Assembly: GCA_913776825.1 (NCBI GenBank)
Contig: CAJYPV010000032.1
Location: forward strand, 310,001-374,000
Direction of reading: 5' to 3'
DNA from: Burkholderiaceae bacterium
Lineage (GTDB): Bacteria; Pseudomonadota; Gammaproteobacteria; Burkholderiales; Burkholderiaceae_C
Length of the DNA: 64,000 nt
The notes beneath the pieces were generated by a model. The model searched no databases, was not told the DNA's origin, and worked only from the letters and a program-made list of their open reading frames with translations. Below, piece by piece: positions 27,950 to 36,671 of the stretch; the stretch's first letter is position 1; every line of letters begins with the position of its first letter. A program made the position numbers and the translations under genes.

Positions 27950-28807
27950 TCAAGTAGACAGCCCAGAACTAGAGACATACAGGTTAAAAACCCTGATCTT
28001 GAAGACCGCTGGCGGCACGCTGCCCAGGGAATCGCGGGGCCGGTATTCGTTGTAGTCGATCAGCCAGTCGTCCGCTGCGCTTTGGACCTCGCGGACCGCA
28101 TTGGACAGCCATGCGTCGAGCACCTCCTGACGGAAGCTCCGGTTAAAGCACTCGATGAATGCGTTCTGGTTGGGCTTGCCGGGCTGGATAAACAGCAGCT
28201 TGACGCCCTGACGCTCGGCCCAATCGACAAAGACCTCAGCCGTCAGTTCCGGCCCGTTGTCCAAGCGGATCGCCTCGGGCCGACCGTAGACCTCGATCAA
28301 CTGGTCCATCACTCGCACCACGCGCGACGCTGGAATCGAAGTGCCGCCCTCGATGCGAAGCGCCTCGCGATCGCCTTAATCGATCACGTTGAGCGTGCGA
28401 AATGGTCGTCCGTCGTAGAGCGTGTCGCGCATGAAGTCCAAGGCCCACACCCGGTTGCGCTCGGTGCTTGCCAGCAGTGGTTGACGCTAGCGCGTGAGCA
28501 AGCGCCGCCGCGCCTTGCGTTTGAGGTTCAGCCGCATCGCGCAATACACCCGATAGACCCGCTGATCGTTCCAGCCTCGTCCATCGTTGCTCAGTCGGTC
28601 GAAGCACTTCCAGAAGCCCCAACGCGGACGCTTGGCCCGCACATCATTGATCGCGTGGACCACGGGGCTGTCCTTGGCCGCCTGATCCGTTGTGGAGTTG
28701 TAGAGCGAAGACTGCGGTAAGCCCACGACTCGGCAGGCGCGCACTTGGGACAGATGATGCTCGTCGACCATGATCTGCACCGCGCTGCGCCTGGCAGTCG
28801 CCGTCAC
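27950..28807 (-). pseudogene. IS3-family transposase OrfB, two in-frame stops
   Basis: One continuous frame from GTG 28807 contains the N-terminal HTH-like part (CRVVGLPQSSLYN), then the DDE integrase core: WALDFMRDTL, RLDNGPELTAEVF and NAFIECFNRSFRQEVLD. TAG at 28487-28489 and TAA at 28376-28378 interrupt it between the first region and the second catalytic Asp. All parts are in the same frame, so these are point mutations rather than frameshifts. Normally OrfB is produced as an OrfAB fusion by -1 frameshifting; an AAAA run at 28808-28811 near the orfA end could serve. Confidence 0.9.
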
Positions 28808-29070
28808 AATTTTCGCAACAGAACATCCTTGATCGCGACGTTCTCCAGAGCCAGTTCGGCGGACATCCGCTTGAGCCTGGCGTTCTCGGCTTCCAGCTCC
28901 TTGACCCGCTTGAGCTCGTTAACCGACATGCCGGCGTATTTGCTCTGCCACTGGCAATAGGTGGCCGGACTGATGCCGTGATGGCGGCACACCTCTGCCA
29001 CCGGCAAGCCCGCCTCTCCTTCGCCCAGGATCGCCATGATCTGGGCCTCCGTGAAGCTCGATTTCCTCAT
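28804..29070 (-). CDS. IS3-family transposase OrfA
   Basis: 88 residues: HTH_Tnp_1 domain (SFTEAQIMAILGEGEAG, VCRHHGISPATYCQWQSKY) followed by a leucine-zipper coiled coil (ELKRVKELEAENARLKRMSAEL). It binds the IS ends and regulates transposition. The frame is intact, overlaps the orfB frame by four bases and is offset from it, as usual in the family. Confidence 0.9.
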   Translation of the reverse strand: MRKSSFTEAQIMAILGEGEAGLPVAEVCRHHGISPATYCQWQSKYAGMSVNELKRVKELEAENARLKRMSAELALENVAIKDVLLRKL

Positions 29071-29228
29071 CGCTCTCTTCCTCGAAGATGAGGAAGTCTC
29101 TATCTTCAGACTGTCTACTCAGCGGGGGAGCTTACGGGAACGACTTGCGGTGCACCGCTTACCTTGCTCAGGGCGAACCGAGGGACTCATGCGAATCGGA
29201 GAGCTCTTCATCCGAACGCCCACAGCAC

Positions 29229-31817
29229 CTACACATACCCCTCATCCGTCAAGCGCGGCGCCGTCGCCACCACTGCCTCGTTCTCCGCCTTCCGGATTTC
29301 GCGGATCTTGGCGTGTAATCTCTCATATGCCGTGAACAGGGTCTGCGCCGATGCCTTCCCTTCGCCCTTGGAAAGATCGGTCGCTGCCGGCTGCAGCGCA
29401 AGGCGGATCTTGGCCACTTCGGTGTCGATCTGGATCAGAAAACGCGTGGCATCGACACCATACAGGGACGCGCAGACGGTGGCGCGCTTGCGCAGCTTGG
29501 CTTCGAAATCCCCCAGCTTTTGCAGCGGCGTGACCGCCTCCTCGCCGATACGTGCCGCCTCGAATGCTTCGGCCAGCGCGCGCTGCGTTTCGACGTCTTC
29601 GCCGGCCGAGGCGTGGCGCCGCACGAAGACCTTGTCGAAGTCTTTCATGAGCGTGGCCGAGATCTGCGCCGGGTCGCGCGCTGCGGCGCTCTTGTACGAC
29701 GCAAAGCGGTCTTCGAGCGGAATGGCCTGCTCGCCATCGATCTTCAATTTGGGCTTGAGGGCTTCCTGTCCGGCATCCAGCCGCAGCGGATGCCCGGTGC
29801 TCGTCTCGCCCGCAGACCTGCCCTGCAGGATGCTATTGAGAAACGCTGCCGGGTCTCCGGCCGCCAGGAATTTTTTGGGACTGACGCGCGCCGCCAACCC
29901 GGCAGACCAGGTCATCACGTCGATTGCGTTGCTTTTGCTCAGCAGCGCGAGGAAGATCTTGATCCAGACCTCGTCCTTATCGGTGAGGGCGCTCGCGTCG
30001 GCAACGTAGGGCCGCGAGTCTGCCGGCAAGGCCTGGACGGAGTCGGTAATTGACATCTTGCTGAGGTAGGGCACGAGATTCTTGGGAGTCGACCCGTCGG
30101 GAAGAAAGGTCGTGGCCTCCAGCTTGTTGGACAGCAGATACTGCGCCACCAGCGTCAACCAACCTTTGAGCGGCGCGGTGTTCGCCACGTCGAAAAGCAG
30201 GCAGAGCTCGCACTCGGCGAGGGCTTCCGCCGCGACGCGCACCGATTCGTCTAGCAGGTGGGCGACCACCTCCTTGTGCGTGTCGGGCAACGTGCCGCTG
30301 GTGATATCTTTTTTGGCCTCGGCGAACAGCGCCGGCACTTCGGAGGGCAGTGTGCCGCTGGTCTGCTGGTGGTATACGAAGCCGACGTAGGCCTTGACGG
30401 CGGCTAGCGCCGCGCGCGACTTGGCATCCGTCGCGAGGATCCAGGTGTCGAGATCGCTCTTGGGGACGCCGGTGAGCAGGTCGATGGCCGGATCGGGAAC
30501 CGGCAATGCGCCGTCCTTCTTGGCTTCGACCTCGGTGGCCGTCACGTGGTCCTGCACCGCATCGGCGATCTGCTTGGTGCGCGTGATGGCGGCCGGATCG
30601 CGCTCTTCGATCGGCGGGGTGATGTATTCCATGTCGCTCATGGCCACATACGTCCAGTCGGGATGGATGTAGCCGTCTTCCTTGAGCGCCTCGATGAGGT
30701 CGGAATGCAGCTTGGAAAAACTGCCGTGGTCGGCGGTGAGCTCGAAGTAGTCGCAAGGATCGGTGCCGTACTTCCTGCCGTACTGCAGGCCGCCGCCCAG
30801 GAAGGCATTGATGGCGGGCGTGACCTGCGCCGGACGCTTGAGTACCCTGGGCAGTCGCGCGCCGGCCGGCGTGGTGTATATCGGCTCTTGAAGCTCGACC
30901 TCGTAGCCCGTCATCGCCTGGATTACGCCGCCCGTGCCGCTGCCTTGCGTAGCACGCGGCGCGTCGGGCGCGGTTCCCTTGAACTGGGCGGCGCACGCGC
31001 CCATGGCATCGGCATCCTGCTCCAGGCCGGCGTCGTCGCTGACGGGCCGGCCGCCGACGTGAAGCGTGGGCGAAACGCGCCCTTGCTGCTGCTGGACCAC
31101 GTGACACGCTTCGTGCGCCAGGTGATGCTCCTGCCCCGACGCGAGGTGGATGTCGTGCCCTTGCCCATAGGCCAGAGCATTGAGTTGGACCGGCTGCGCG
31201 GAGTTGTAGTGCACGCGCACCGAGTCCATCGAGAAGCCAGAGAGAGACTCGATGCCGTGCTTCAGCGGGTCGGGCATGCCAGTTCGATTGGGCGACGGCG
31301 CGGGAGCATCGCCCTCGCTCGCTTTGTCGAGCCCGGCGCCCACACGGAGTTGCGCGGCAGGGCCGAACAGGGAGTCCAAGAGCATGCGCTGCGCGATCAT
31401 CCGCGGGCTGTCGGCGACGAAGCTCGGCTTTGCCGGGCCTGCGTGCCATTCGCCACCGCGCGGCTCGGCGGCCAGGCGCTGCGGCGCGCGATCGGGCACG
31501 GTGTTGTCTGGACGGCTAAACGGGTGCACTTCTACGCCGGTTCGATTGGGCGGTGGCGCGGGCGCATCGCCCTCGCTCGCTTCGTCGAGCCCGGCGTCCG
31601 GACGGCGTTGCGCGGCGGGGCCGAACAGGGAGTCCACGAGCTTGCGCTGCGCGATCATCCTCGGGCTGTCCGCGGCGAAGCTCGGCTCTACCGAGCCTGC
31701 GCGCCATTCGCCGCCACACGCCTCGGCGGCCCGGCGCTGTGGAGCGCGATCGGGTGCGGTCTTGTCTGCTCGGCTCAACGGGGGCACTCCTTTCTTCTCA
31801 GGCGAGAGGCGCTGCAA
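29229..31817 (-). CDS. DUF4157 (eCIS core domain) large protein, possible toxin/cargo
   Basis: 862 residues. The N-terminus holds two copies of an 86-residue unit (about 18-94 and 104-180), each with ADSPRMIAQR, DSLFGPAAQ and SEGDAPAP-PNRTG. A DUF4157 domain follows (about 181-256; FSMDSVRVHYNSAQPVQLNALAYG, HEACHVVQQ), whose HExxH (235-239) is metallopeptidase-like. DUF4157 marks many proteins linked to extracellular contractile injection systems and polymorphic toxins. The remaining 600 residues are unrecognised and largely helical; a cargo or effector role is inferred. The start is TTG at 31817 with AGGAG 5 nt upstream. No injection-system structural gene is in the window. Confidence 0.85.
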   Translation of the reverse strand: MQRLSPEKKGVPPLSRADKTAPDRAPQRRAAEACGGEWRAGSVEPSFAADSPRMIAQRKLVDSLFGPAAQRRPDAGLDEASEGDAPAPPPNRTGVEVHPFSRPDNTVPDRAPQRLAAEPRGGEWHAGPAKPSFVADSPRMIAQRMLLDSLFGPAAQLRVGAGLDKASEGDAPAPSPNRTGMPDPLKHGIESLSGFSMDSVRVHYNSAQPVQLNALAYGQGHDIHLASGQEHHLAHEACHVVQQQQGRVSPTLHVGGRPVSDDAGLEQDADAMGACAAQFKGTAPDAPRATQGSGTGGVIQAMTGYEVELQEPIYTTPAGARLPRVLKRPAQVTPAINAFLGGGLQYGRKYGTDPCDYFELTADHGSFSKLHSDLIEALKEDGYIHPDWTYVAMSDMEYITPPIEERDPAAITRTKQIADAVQDHVTATEVEAKKDGALPVPDPAIDLLTGVPKSDLDTWILATDAKSRAALAAVKAYVGFVYHQQTSGTLPSEVPALFAEAKKDITSGTLPDTHKEVVAHLLDESVRVAAEALAECELCLLFDVANTAPLKGWLTLVAQYLLSNKLEATTFLPDGSTPKNLVPYLSKMSITDSVQALPADSRPYVADASALTDKDEVWIKIFLALLSKSNAIDVMTWSAGLAARVSPKKFLAAGDPAAFLNSILQGRSAGETSTGHPLRLDAGQEALKPKLKIDGEQAIPLEDRFASYKSAAARDPAQISATLMKDFDKVFVRRHASAGEDVETQRALAEAFEAARIGEEAVTPLQKLGDFEAKLRKRATVCASLYGVDATRFLIQIDTEVAKIRLALQPAATDLSKGEGKASAQTLFTAYERLHAKIREIRKAENEAVVATAPRLTDEGYV
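31278..31766 (-). repeat. Tandem 258-bp coding repeat in the DUF4157 gene
   Basis: Segments 31536-31766 and 31278-31508 encode homologous 77-residue blocks offset by 86 residues, differing at roughly one residue in five. It is a local duplication of the N-terminal leader of the protein. Confidence 0.85.
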
Positions 31818-32325
31818 CTAGGCTCCTGTTGTACGCGCGAGAGGCCTCCCGGCCTATCGGTCAAATGCTGATTTGTGACTTCGGCTAGTGTTAGCGCTGG
31901 CATAGATCCGCGCTTTTTCGCTGGCCAGGACGCGGTTTTCTTAGAAGCACCGCGAGTCCTCCGATCTTCAGGGCGAATGGCGGCTCTGAAGGCGTAGCAG
32001 TCGTGCCGATCTGCCGCTGCTGCGATTGGCGTTCATTTCCACGAGGATCGACCCAGCTCGAGTCGAAGTGACGGGACGATGTCCGCTGTCGGGGCAAATC
32101 CGCCATCCGGTCAAAACCAGCGGGGTGCCTTGGACTGGCACGTGTGTTTGCTACGTAGGTCAGCATCTGCAACCCAACCCACACGTTATCGGCGCTGATA
32201 CGAATTCCACAACCCGAAGAGGCCGTCTCCTCGGCGCACGACCCCACGCTCGCTTGCGTCAGATCAACACCAGCGCGGGCCATCGAGAACAGCATGGCGG
32301 GTTGCTACAACCCTTTCGCATCGCC
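31818..32325. other. 508-base non-coding edge of the island
   Basis: A 134-codon frame exists on the minus strand, but it has no ribosome binding site and an atypical residue mix (Ser/Arg/Gln-rich). I see no RNA gene or intact IS end. This is probably decayed DNA at the right junction of the accessory region, plus the promoter of the next gene. Confidence 0.45.
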
Positions 32326-33531
32326 ATGAGCACCACTTCCCTTCTCGACCGCATGGCCGCCGCCGGTCTTCAACCGCTGCGCATGGGCGCCAGGCAGTTG
32401 CTCCCCATCGTCCAGGGCGGCATGGGGGTCGGCATTTCGGCGCATCGGCTCGCGGGCAGCGTGGCGGCGCAAGACGCCTGGGGCACCATCGCTTCGGTGG
32501 ACCTCCGGCGTCACCATCCCGATCTGATGGCGCGCAGTGAAGGCATGAGCGACGGCGACGAGCGCAAGAAAGCTGTCATCCAGCAAGCCAATCAGGAGGC
32601 GCTGACGCGGGAGATCCGCCAGGCACGCGCGCTGTCCGGCGGCCGGGGGCTGCTGGCCGTCAATGTGATGCGCGCGGTCAGCGACTACGCCGCCAGCGTG
32701 CGCACCGCCTTGCAGGAGGGCATCGATGCGCTGGTGGTGGGTGCCGGCCTGCCGCTGGACCTGCCCGAACTGGCGCAGGATCATCCCGACACCGCGCTGG
32801 TGCCCATCCTGAGCGACGCCCGCGGCGTGGCGCTCCTGTGGAAGAAATGGGAACGTCGGCAGCGGCTGCCGAGCGCCATCGTCATCGAGCATCCTGCCCA
32901 CGCGGCCGGCCATCTGGGCGCGGCGAAGGTGGCCGACCTGGGCGACGCGCGCTTCTCCTTTGAGACGGTCCTGCCCGCCGTGCGCCAGCTTCTGCGCGAT
33001 GCGGGCATGGAAGGCCGCGTCCCGCTGATCGCCGCCGGCGGCGTGCGGACCTGCGAGGACATCCAGCACCTGCAATCGCTCGGCGCGGATGCGGCGCAGC
33101 TCGGCACCGTGTTCGCGGTCACCGAGGAATGCGATGCCCATCCGCACTTCAAGCAAGTGCTCGCCGAGGCGCGCGACGAGGACCTCGCGGAGTTCACCAG
33201 CGTCGCCGGCCTGCCCGCCCGCGCGGTGTTGACGCCCTGGCTGAGGAAATACTTCAAGGCCGAAGATCGGCTGCAGGCGGTGGTGCAACTGAAACAGCGC
33301 TGCACCATGGCCTTCGATTGCCTGAGCCAATGTGGCCTGCGCGACGGGCTCAAGGGCTGGGGCCAGTTCTGCATCGATCAGCGACTGGCCGCCGCCCTGC
33401 GTGGCGACATCCACAAGGGCCTGTTCTTCCGCGGACGCGGCGCCTTGCCCTTCGGCCCGCAGATCGCCAGCGTGCGTCAGGTGCTGGACAGACTGCTGAC
33501 GCCGGGCATCCCGGTCGGCACGCCCGCCTGA
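32326..33531 (+). CDS. Nitronate monooxygenase-family flavoprotein
   Basis: 401 residues, TIM-barrel FMN enzyme. Signature stretches: LLPIVQGGMGVGISAHRLAG at the N-terminus, DALVVGAGLPLDLPE, VIEHPAHAAGHLGA (containing the catalytic-type HxxGHxG element as AAGHLG), and VPLIAAGGVRTCEDIQHLQSLGADAAQLGT. This group also includes 2-nitropropane dioxygenase-like and FabK-like NAD(P)H-flavin oxidoreductases, so the natural substrate is uncertain. The ATG at 32326 is the conserved start, though no clear ribosome binding site precedes it. It marks the return to core DNA after the island. Confidence 0.85.
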   Translation: MSTTSLLDRMAAAGLQPLRMGARQLLPIVQGGMGVGISAHRLAGSVAAQDAWGTIASVDLRRHHPDLMARSEGMSDGDERKKAVIQQANQEALTREIRQARALSGGRGLLAVNVMRAVSDYAASVRTALQEGIDALVVGAGLPLDLPELAQDHPDTALVPILSDARGVALLWKKWERRQRLPSAIVIEHPAHAAGHLGAAKVADLGDARFSFETVLPAVRQLLRDAGMEGRVPLIAAGGVRTCEDIQHLQSLGADAAQLGTVFAVTEECDAHPHFKQVLAEARDEDLAEFTSVAGLPARAVLTPWLRKYFKAEDRLQAVVQLKQRCTMAFDCLSQCGLRDGLKGWGQFCIDQRLAAALRGDIHKGLFFRGRGALPFGPQIASVRQVLDRLLTPGIPVGTPA

Positions 33532-33638
33532 GCCTGCGACCGGCTCCGCAGCCTCCGACGGTTGGCGGAGCTCGGCACAGCTCGCGGGGAGGGCGCGCGG
33601 TCAGCGGCTCAGCCGCACGCACGCGCGGCTCCGGGTGA

Positions 33639-34376
33639 TCACACCATGCCGCCGTTGGCGCGCAAGACCTGACCGTTGATCCAGCCACCGTCAGCGCCGA
33701 CCAGGAAGGCGACGGCGCTGGCGATGTCGTCCGGGGTTCCCAGGCGCTCCATCGGGTTCATCTTGGCCAGGCGCTGAACGAGTTCTTCGGATTTGCCGTC
33801 GAGGAACAGGTCGGTCGCAGTAGGGCCGGGTGCGACCGCGTTGACGGTGATGGACCGACCGCGCAGTTCCTTCGAGCGGATGGCCGTCAAGGTCTCGACG
33901 GCCGCTTTCGTCGCGGCATAGACGCCGTAGTTCTCCAGCTTCAATCCGACCACCGAGGTCGACAAGTTGACGATCCGTCCGCCCGTCCGCAGTCGGCGCG
34001 CCGCTTCGCGCAGAGCGTTGAAGCTGCCTTTGAGATTCACCGCGACCTGGCTGTCGAACAGCGCGTCGTCGCTGTCGGCGATCGCAGCCAGCTTCAAGAT
34101 GCCGGCGTTGTTGATGAGCACATCCACGCCGCCGAAGGTTGATTCGACGGTGTCGAACAGACGGGCGACAGCGGCGGCATCGCTGACATCGGCCTGCAGC
34201 GCGATGGCGCGACCGCCGGCCTGCTCAATCTGTTGGACCACGGCGTCCGCATCGGCGGAGCGTCCGGCGAAATTGATGGCGACGGAGAAGCCGTCGCGCG
34301 CCAGCCGCTCGGCGATGGCCGCGCCAATCCCACGAGAGCCACCGGTGACGATGGCGACTTTCTGTTGGTTGCTCAT
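33639..34376 (-). CDS. SDR-family NAD(P)-dependent oxidoreductase
   Basis: 245 residues, classical short-chain dehydrogenase: cofactor loop TGGSRGIG near 11-18, NNAG near 89, catalytic Ser in LSTSVVG, and YxxxK as YAATK near 153-157. The C-terminal GWINGQVLRANGG is typical of FabG-like enzymes. The substrate cannot be told from sequence. AAGGA 8 nt before the ATG (34376) supports the start. The neighbouring nitronate monooxygenase-type gene converges with it. Confidence 0.9.
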   Translation of the reverse strand: MSNQQKVAIVTGGSRGIGAAIAERLARDGFSVAINFAGRSADADAVVQQIEQAGGRAIALQADVSDAAAVARLFDTVESTFGGVDVLINNAGILKLAAIADSDDALFDSQVAVNLKGSFNALREAARRLRTGGRIVNLSTSVVGLKLENYGVYAATKAAVETLTAIRSKELRGRSITVNAVAPGPTATDLFLDGKSEELVQRLAKMNPMERLGTPDDIASAVAFLVGADGGWINGQVLRANGGMV

Positions 34377-34567
34377 GCGATGTTCCTTGCATTGGCCGCG
34401 GGGATCGCAGCGTTCAAGGAACTATGGCAACTTTGGTGCGGAAGATAATCCGGCTGGAGGTGGTTGGACTGTTCAGGTTGGAAAAACAATCAAGCGCTGG
34501 CCGGTCGGCCGAGGTCCGCTGACATTGCCTCGCCTGCCCAACGGCATCGTGGCGGCCCTACCGCCTC

Positions 34568-35212
34568 TCAAATCCACCCCAAATCAATCGCTCTCAACAC
34601 CGCCTGCGTCCGATCCCTCACCCCCATCTTGGCGAAGATCGCCGAGCAATGGTTCTTGATCACGCCCTCGCTGTTGCCCAGCAGCGCCGCGATCTCGGTG
34701 TTGCTGCGGCCGCTGGCCACCAGACGCAAGACCTGCAGTTCCTTCGGACTGAGCGTCTCCGGCTCCGGGGTTGCGGAGAACGCCCGCTCGCCCGGCCCGC
34801 GTTCCATGCGGTCGGTGAGCAAGGGACGCAGCGCCGTGCCTCCGCCCACCACATCGCGCAGCGCCTGCACCAGCGTGTCCGGGCTGATGGCCTTCAGCAG
34901 GAAGCCGCGCGCGCCGGCGCGGACGGCTTCATCGAAGGCGGCGGCATCGTCGAAGGTGGTCAGCAACACGACCGGAATCTTCAAGGCCCGCGAGGCCAGC
35001 GCGCGGATCAGGCCGATGCCGTCCAGACGCGGCATGCGCATGTCCGACAGGATCACGTCCGGCTGCTCCCGCGCCAGCAGCTCCAGCGCCTCCGCGCCAT
35101 CGGACGCCTCGCCCACCAGGCGGATGTCGTCATGCAGCGCCAGCAGGCCCTTCAGGCCCTCGCGCACCAGTTGCTGATCCTCCACCAGCAGCAGCTTGAT
35201 CGTCTCACTCAT
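34568..35212 (-). CDS. NarL/LuxR-family response regulator
   Basis: 214 residues. The receiver domain (1-120) has acidic pair VEDQ, the phosphoacceptor Asp in ILSDMRMP, TTFDD and LLKAISP. A LuxR-type HTH (about 148-210) reads LSPKELQVLRLVASGRSNTEIAALLG and ends TQAVLRAIDLGWI. The start at 35212 has GGAGAA upstream; a longer start at 35242 would overlap the kinase. It is directly downstream of, and overlaps the end region of, the sensor kinase gene at 35235, forming a two-component pair. Confidence 0.93.
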   Translation of the reverse strand: MSETIKLLLVEDQQLVREGLKGLLALHDDIRLVGEASDGAEALELLAREQPDVILSDMRMPRLDGIGLIRALASRALKIPVVLLTTFDDAAAFDEAVRAGARGFLLKAISPDTLVQALRDVVGGGTALRPLLTDRMERGPGERAFSATPEPETLSPKELQVLRLVASGRSNTEIAALLGNSEGVIKNHCSAIFAKMGVRDRTQAVLRAIDLGWI

Positions 35213-35234
35213 TGGCTTCTCCCATCTGTCGCGG

Positions 35235-36500
35235 TCACGCATGCCGCGGACAGTTCAGTTCGATCAGAAAGCCGGGATGGTGACGCAGCACCTGCATCGT
35301 CCCGCCCAGCTCGGCCATGCGCTCCTGCATGCCCTTCAAACCGTTGCCTTCGCGCAGCTTGCGCGCGCCACGGCCATTGTCGTCAACCCGCACCCGCACC
35401 TGCGTCGCCCCCTCGCCGCCGACCAGATCCAGGCTGACCTGCACCCGATTCGCGCCCGCGTGGCGCACCGCATTCGTCACCGCCTCCTGCACGCAGCGCA
35501 GCAGCGCATGCGCGCAACGCGGCGACAGATCCTGCGCCACCGGATCCAGCGTGAGCTCGATCTGCGTGCTGGCGATGCCCTCGGCCAGCGTCCGCAAGGC
35601 GGCCTCCAGATTGATGCGCTGGCTCTCCCGCTCCCGCGAGACCGCCGCGCGCACTTCCGCCAGCAAGCCGGCCGCACCGAGCCGCGCCTTCTCGACGGCT
35701 TGCGCCGCGCCCTGCTCGTCATGCCGCTTGAGCAGCGCGTCGCTGAGCTGCAGATGCAGGTTGAGCGCCGTCAGGTGATGGCCCATCACGTCATGCAGCT
35801 CGCGCGCCATGCTCATGCGCTCGGCATACCGCAGCTGCTCGACCTGCAGCCGCTCGCCGCTGTCTTTCTCTGCGAGCATCGCCTGGAACCAGCGCCGCCG
35901 CTCCGCCTCCGCCGCCGCCAGCCGACCCAGCCCGAAGGCCATGCCATGCAGCGCGACCATCGAGGTCGCCAGCCCCAGGCTGTTGAGCCACCACGGCAGG
36001 TCGTTCTGGAGTTGCTCGGCCCGTTGCGCCTCGCTCGGCAGCAACCAGTACAGCGCGACGTTGATCACCACCTGCGCCAGCGCAAAGCCAAAGGCCTTGC
36101 GGACATTGAGCAGCAAGGCCGCGAGCACGGTGACCAGGAAGGGCAGACCCGGCGTGACCGACAAGGCCAGCAGGTCCAGCCACACCACCCGCGCCATCGC
36201 GTTGCGCGGCGGCAGATCCAGGTGCTGTTGCCGCGCCAGTCGCCAGAAATGCCAGGCAAACAGCGTCACCAGCGCCAGGCAGGCCAGCACGAACGGGGCA
36301 TCGTGGGTGTCGCCGCCCAGGCGCCGGTAGACGCTGGCCAGCAGGCCGTCGTACGGCTCGGTGGCGTTGCCCATCAGGCCCCAGACCGCCGAGGCCAGCT
36401 CCAGCAGACAGATCGCCAGCGCCGCAATGCGCAGCACGAAGGCAGGTTGAGCAATCCGGGCGAGCAGTCGGTCCAAGGGGCGCAGTCCAGAACGGGTCAC
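35235..36500 (-). CDS. NarL-partner sensor histidine kinase (HisKA_3)
   Basis: 421 residues. Five or so membrane helices occupy residues 20-200 without a large periplasmic domain, suggesting a membrane-embedded sensor (DesK-like). The dimerisation/phosphorylation motif is RELHDVMGHHLTALNL (His near 240), followed by a HATPase domain with QEAVTNAVRHAGA, DDNGRGA and GNGLKGMQERM. The start is a GTG at 36500 with a weak ribosome binding site. It is cotranscribed with the response regulator; the signal is unknown. Confidence 0.9.
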   Translation of the reverse strand: MTRSGLRPLDRLLARIAQPAFVLRIAALAICLLELASAVWGLMGNATEPYDGLLASVYRRLGGDTHDAPFVLACLALVTLFAWHFWRLARQQHLDLPPRNAMARVVWLDLLALSVTPGLPFLVTVLAALLLNVRKAFGFALAQVVINVALYWLLPSEAQRAEQLQNDLPWWLNSLGLATSMVALHGMAFGLGRLAAAEAERRRWFQAMLAEKDSGERLQVEQLRYAERMSMARELHDVMGHHLTALNLHLQLSDALLKRHDEQGAAQAVEKARLGAAGLLAEVRAAVSRERESQRINLEAALRTLAEGIASTQIELTLDPVAQDLSPRCAHALLRCVQEAVTNAVRHAGANRVQVSLDLVGGEGATQVRVRVDDNGRGARKLREGNGLKGMQERMAELGGTMQVLRHHPGFLIELNCPRHA

Positions 36501-36671
36501 GGCCCGGCCACCGCTTCGCGGTCACCCGGCCAACAACACGCATTCTCGCGGGACCGGCGCCCCCGTGGACCGCCCCATGCGACGAGCGCCCCGATCGGGG
36601 GGATGAATCGACAGCGGATCACATCGGACGGGAGGCGGCCACCGCCGTCGGGCGGACCGGAACCTCGATCG

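Larger units (their letters stand above)
27936..29136 (-). mobile_element. IS3-family (IS407-like) insertion sequence
   Basis: About 1201 bp. Inverted ends are CGTAAGCTCCCC at 27936-27947 and its complement GGGGAGCTTACG at 29125-29136, and the homology extends inward to AGTAGACAG. GGAA at 27932-27935 and at 29137-29140 forms a 4-bp target duplication, the size known for IS407-type elements. orfA is intact; orfB carries two stops, so the copy cannot move on its own. Confidence 0.88.

Noticed and set aside
27123-31817. CRISPR array or cas operon near the CARF-like gene
   Set aside because: I looked for regularly spaced direct repeats and Cas motifs in the island and saw none.
29229-31817. Complete extracellular contractile injection system
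   Set aside because: Only the DUF4157 protein is present; no sheath, tube, baseplate or ATPase gene lies in the window.
31891-32295. 134-codon minus-strand frame right of the DUF4157 gene
   Set aside because: No ribosome binding site, no recognisable similarity, atypical composition; more likely decayed DNA.
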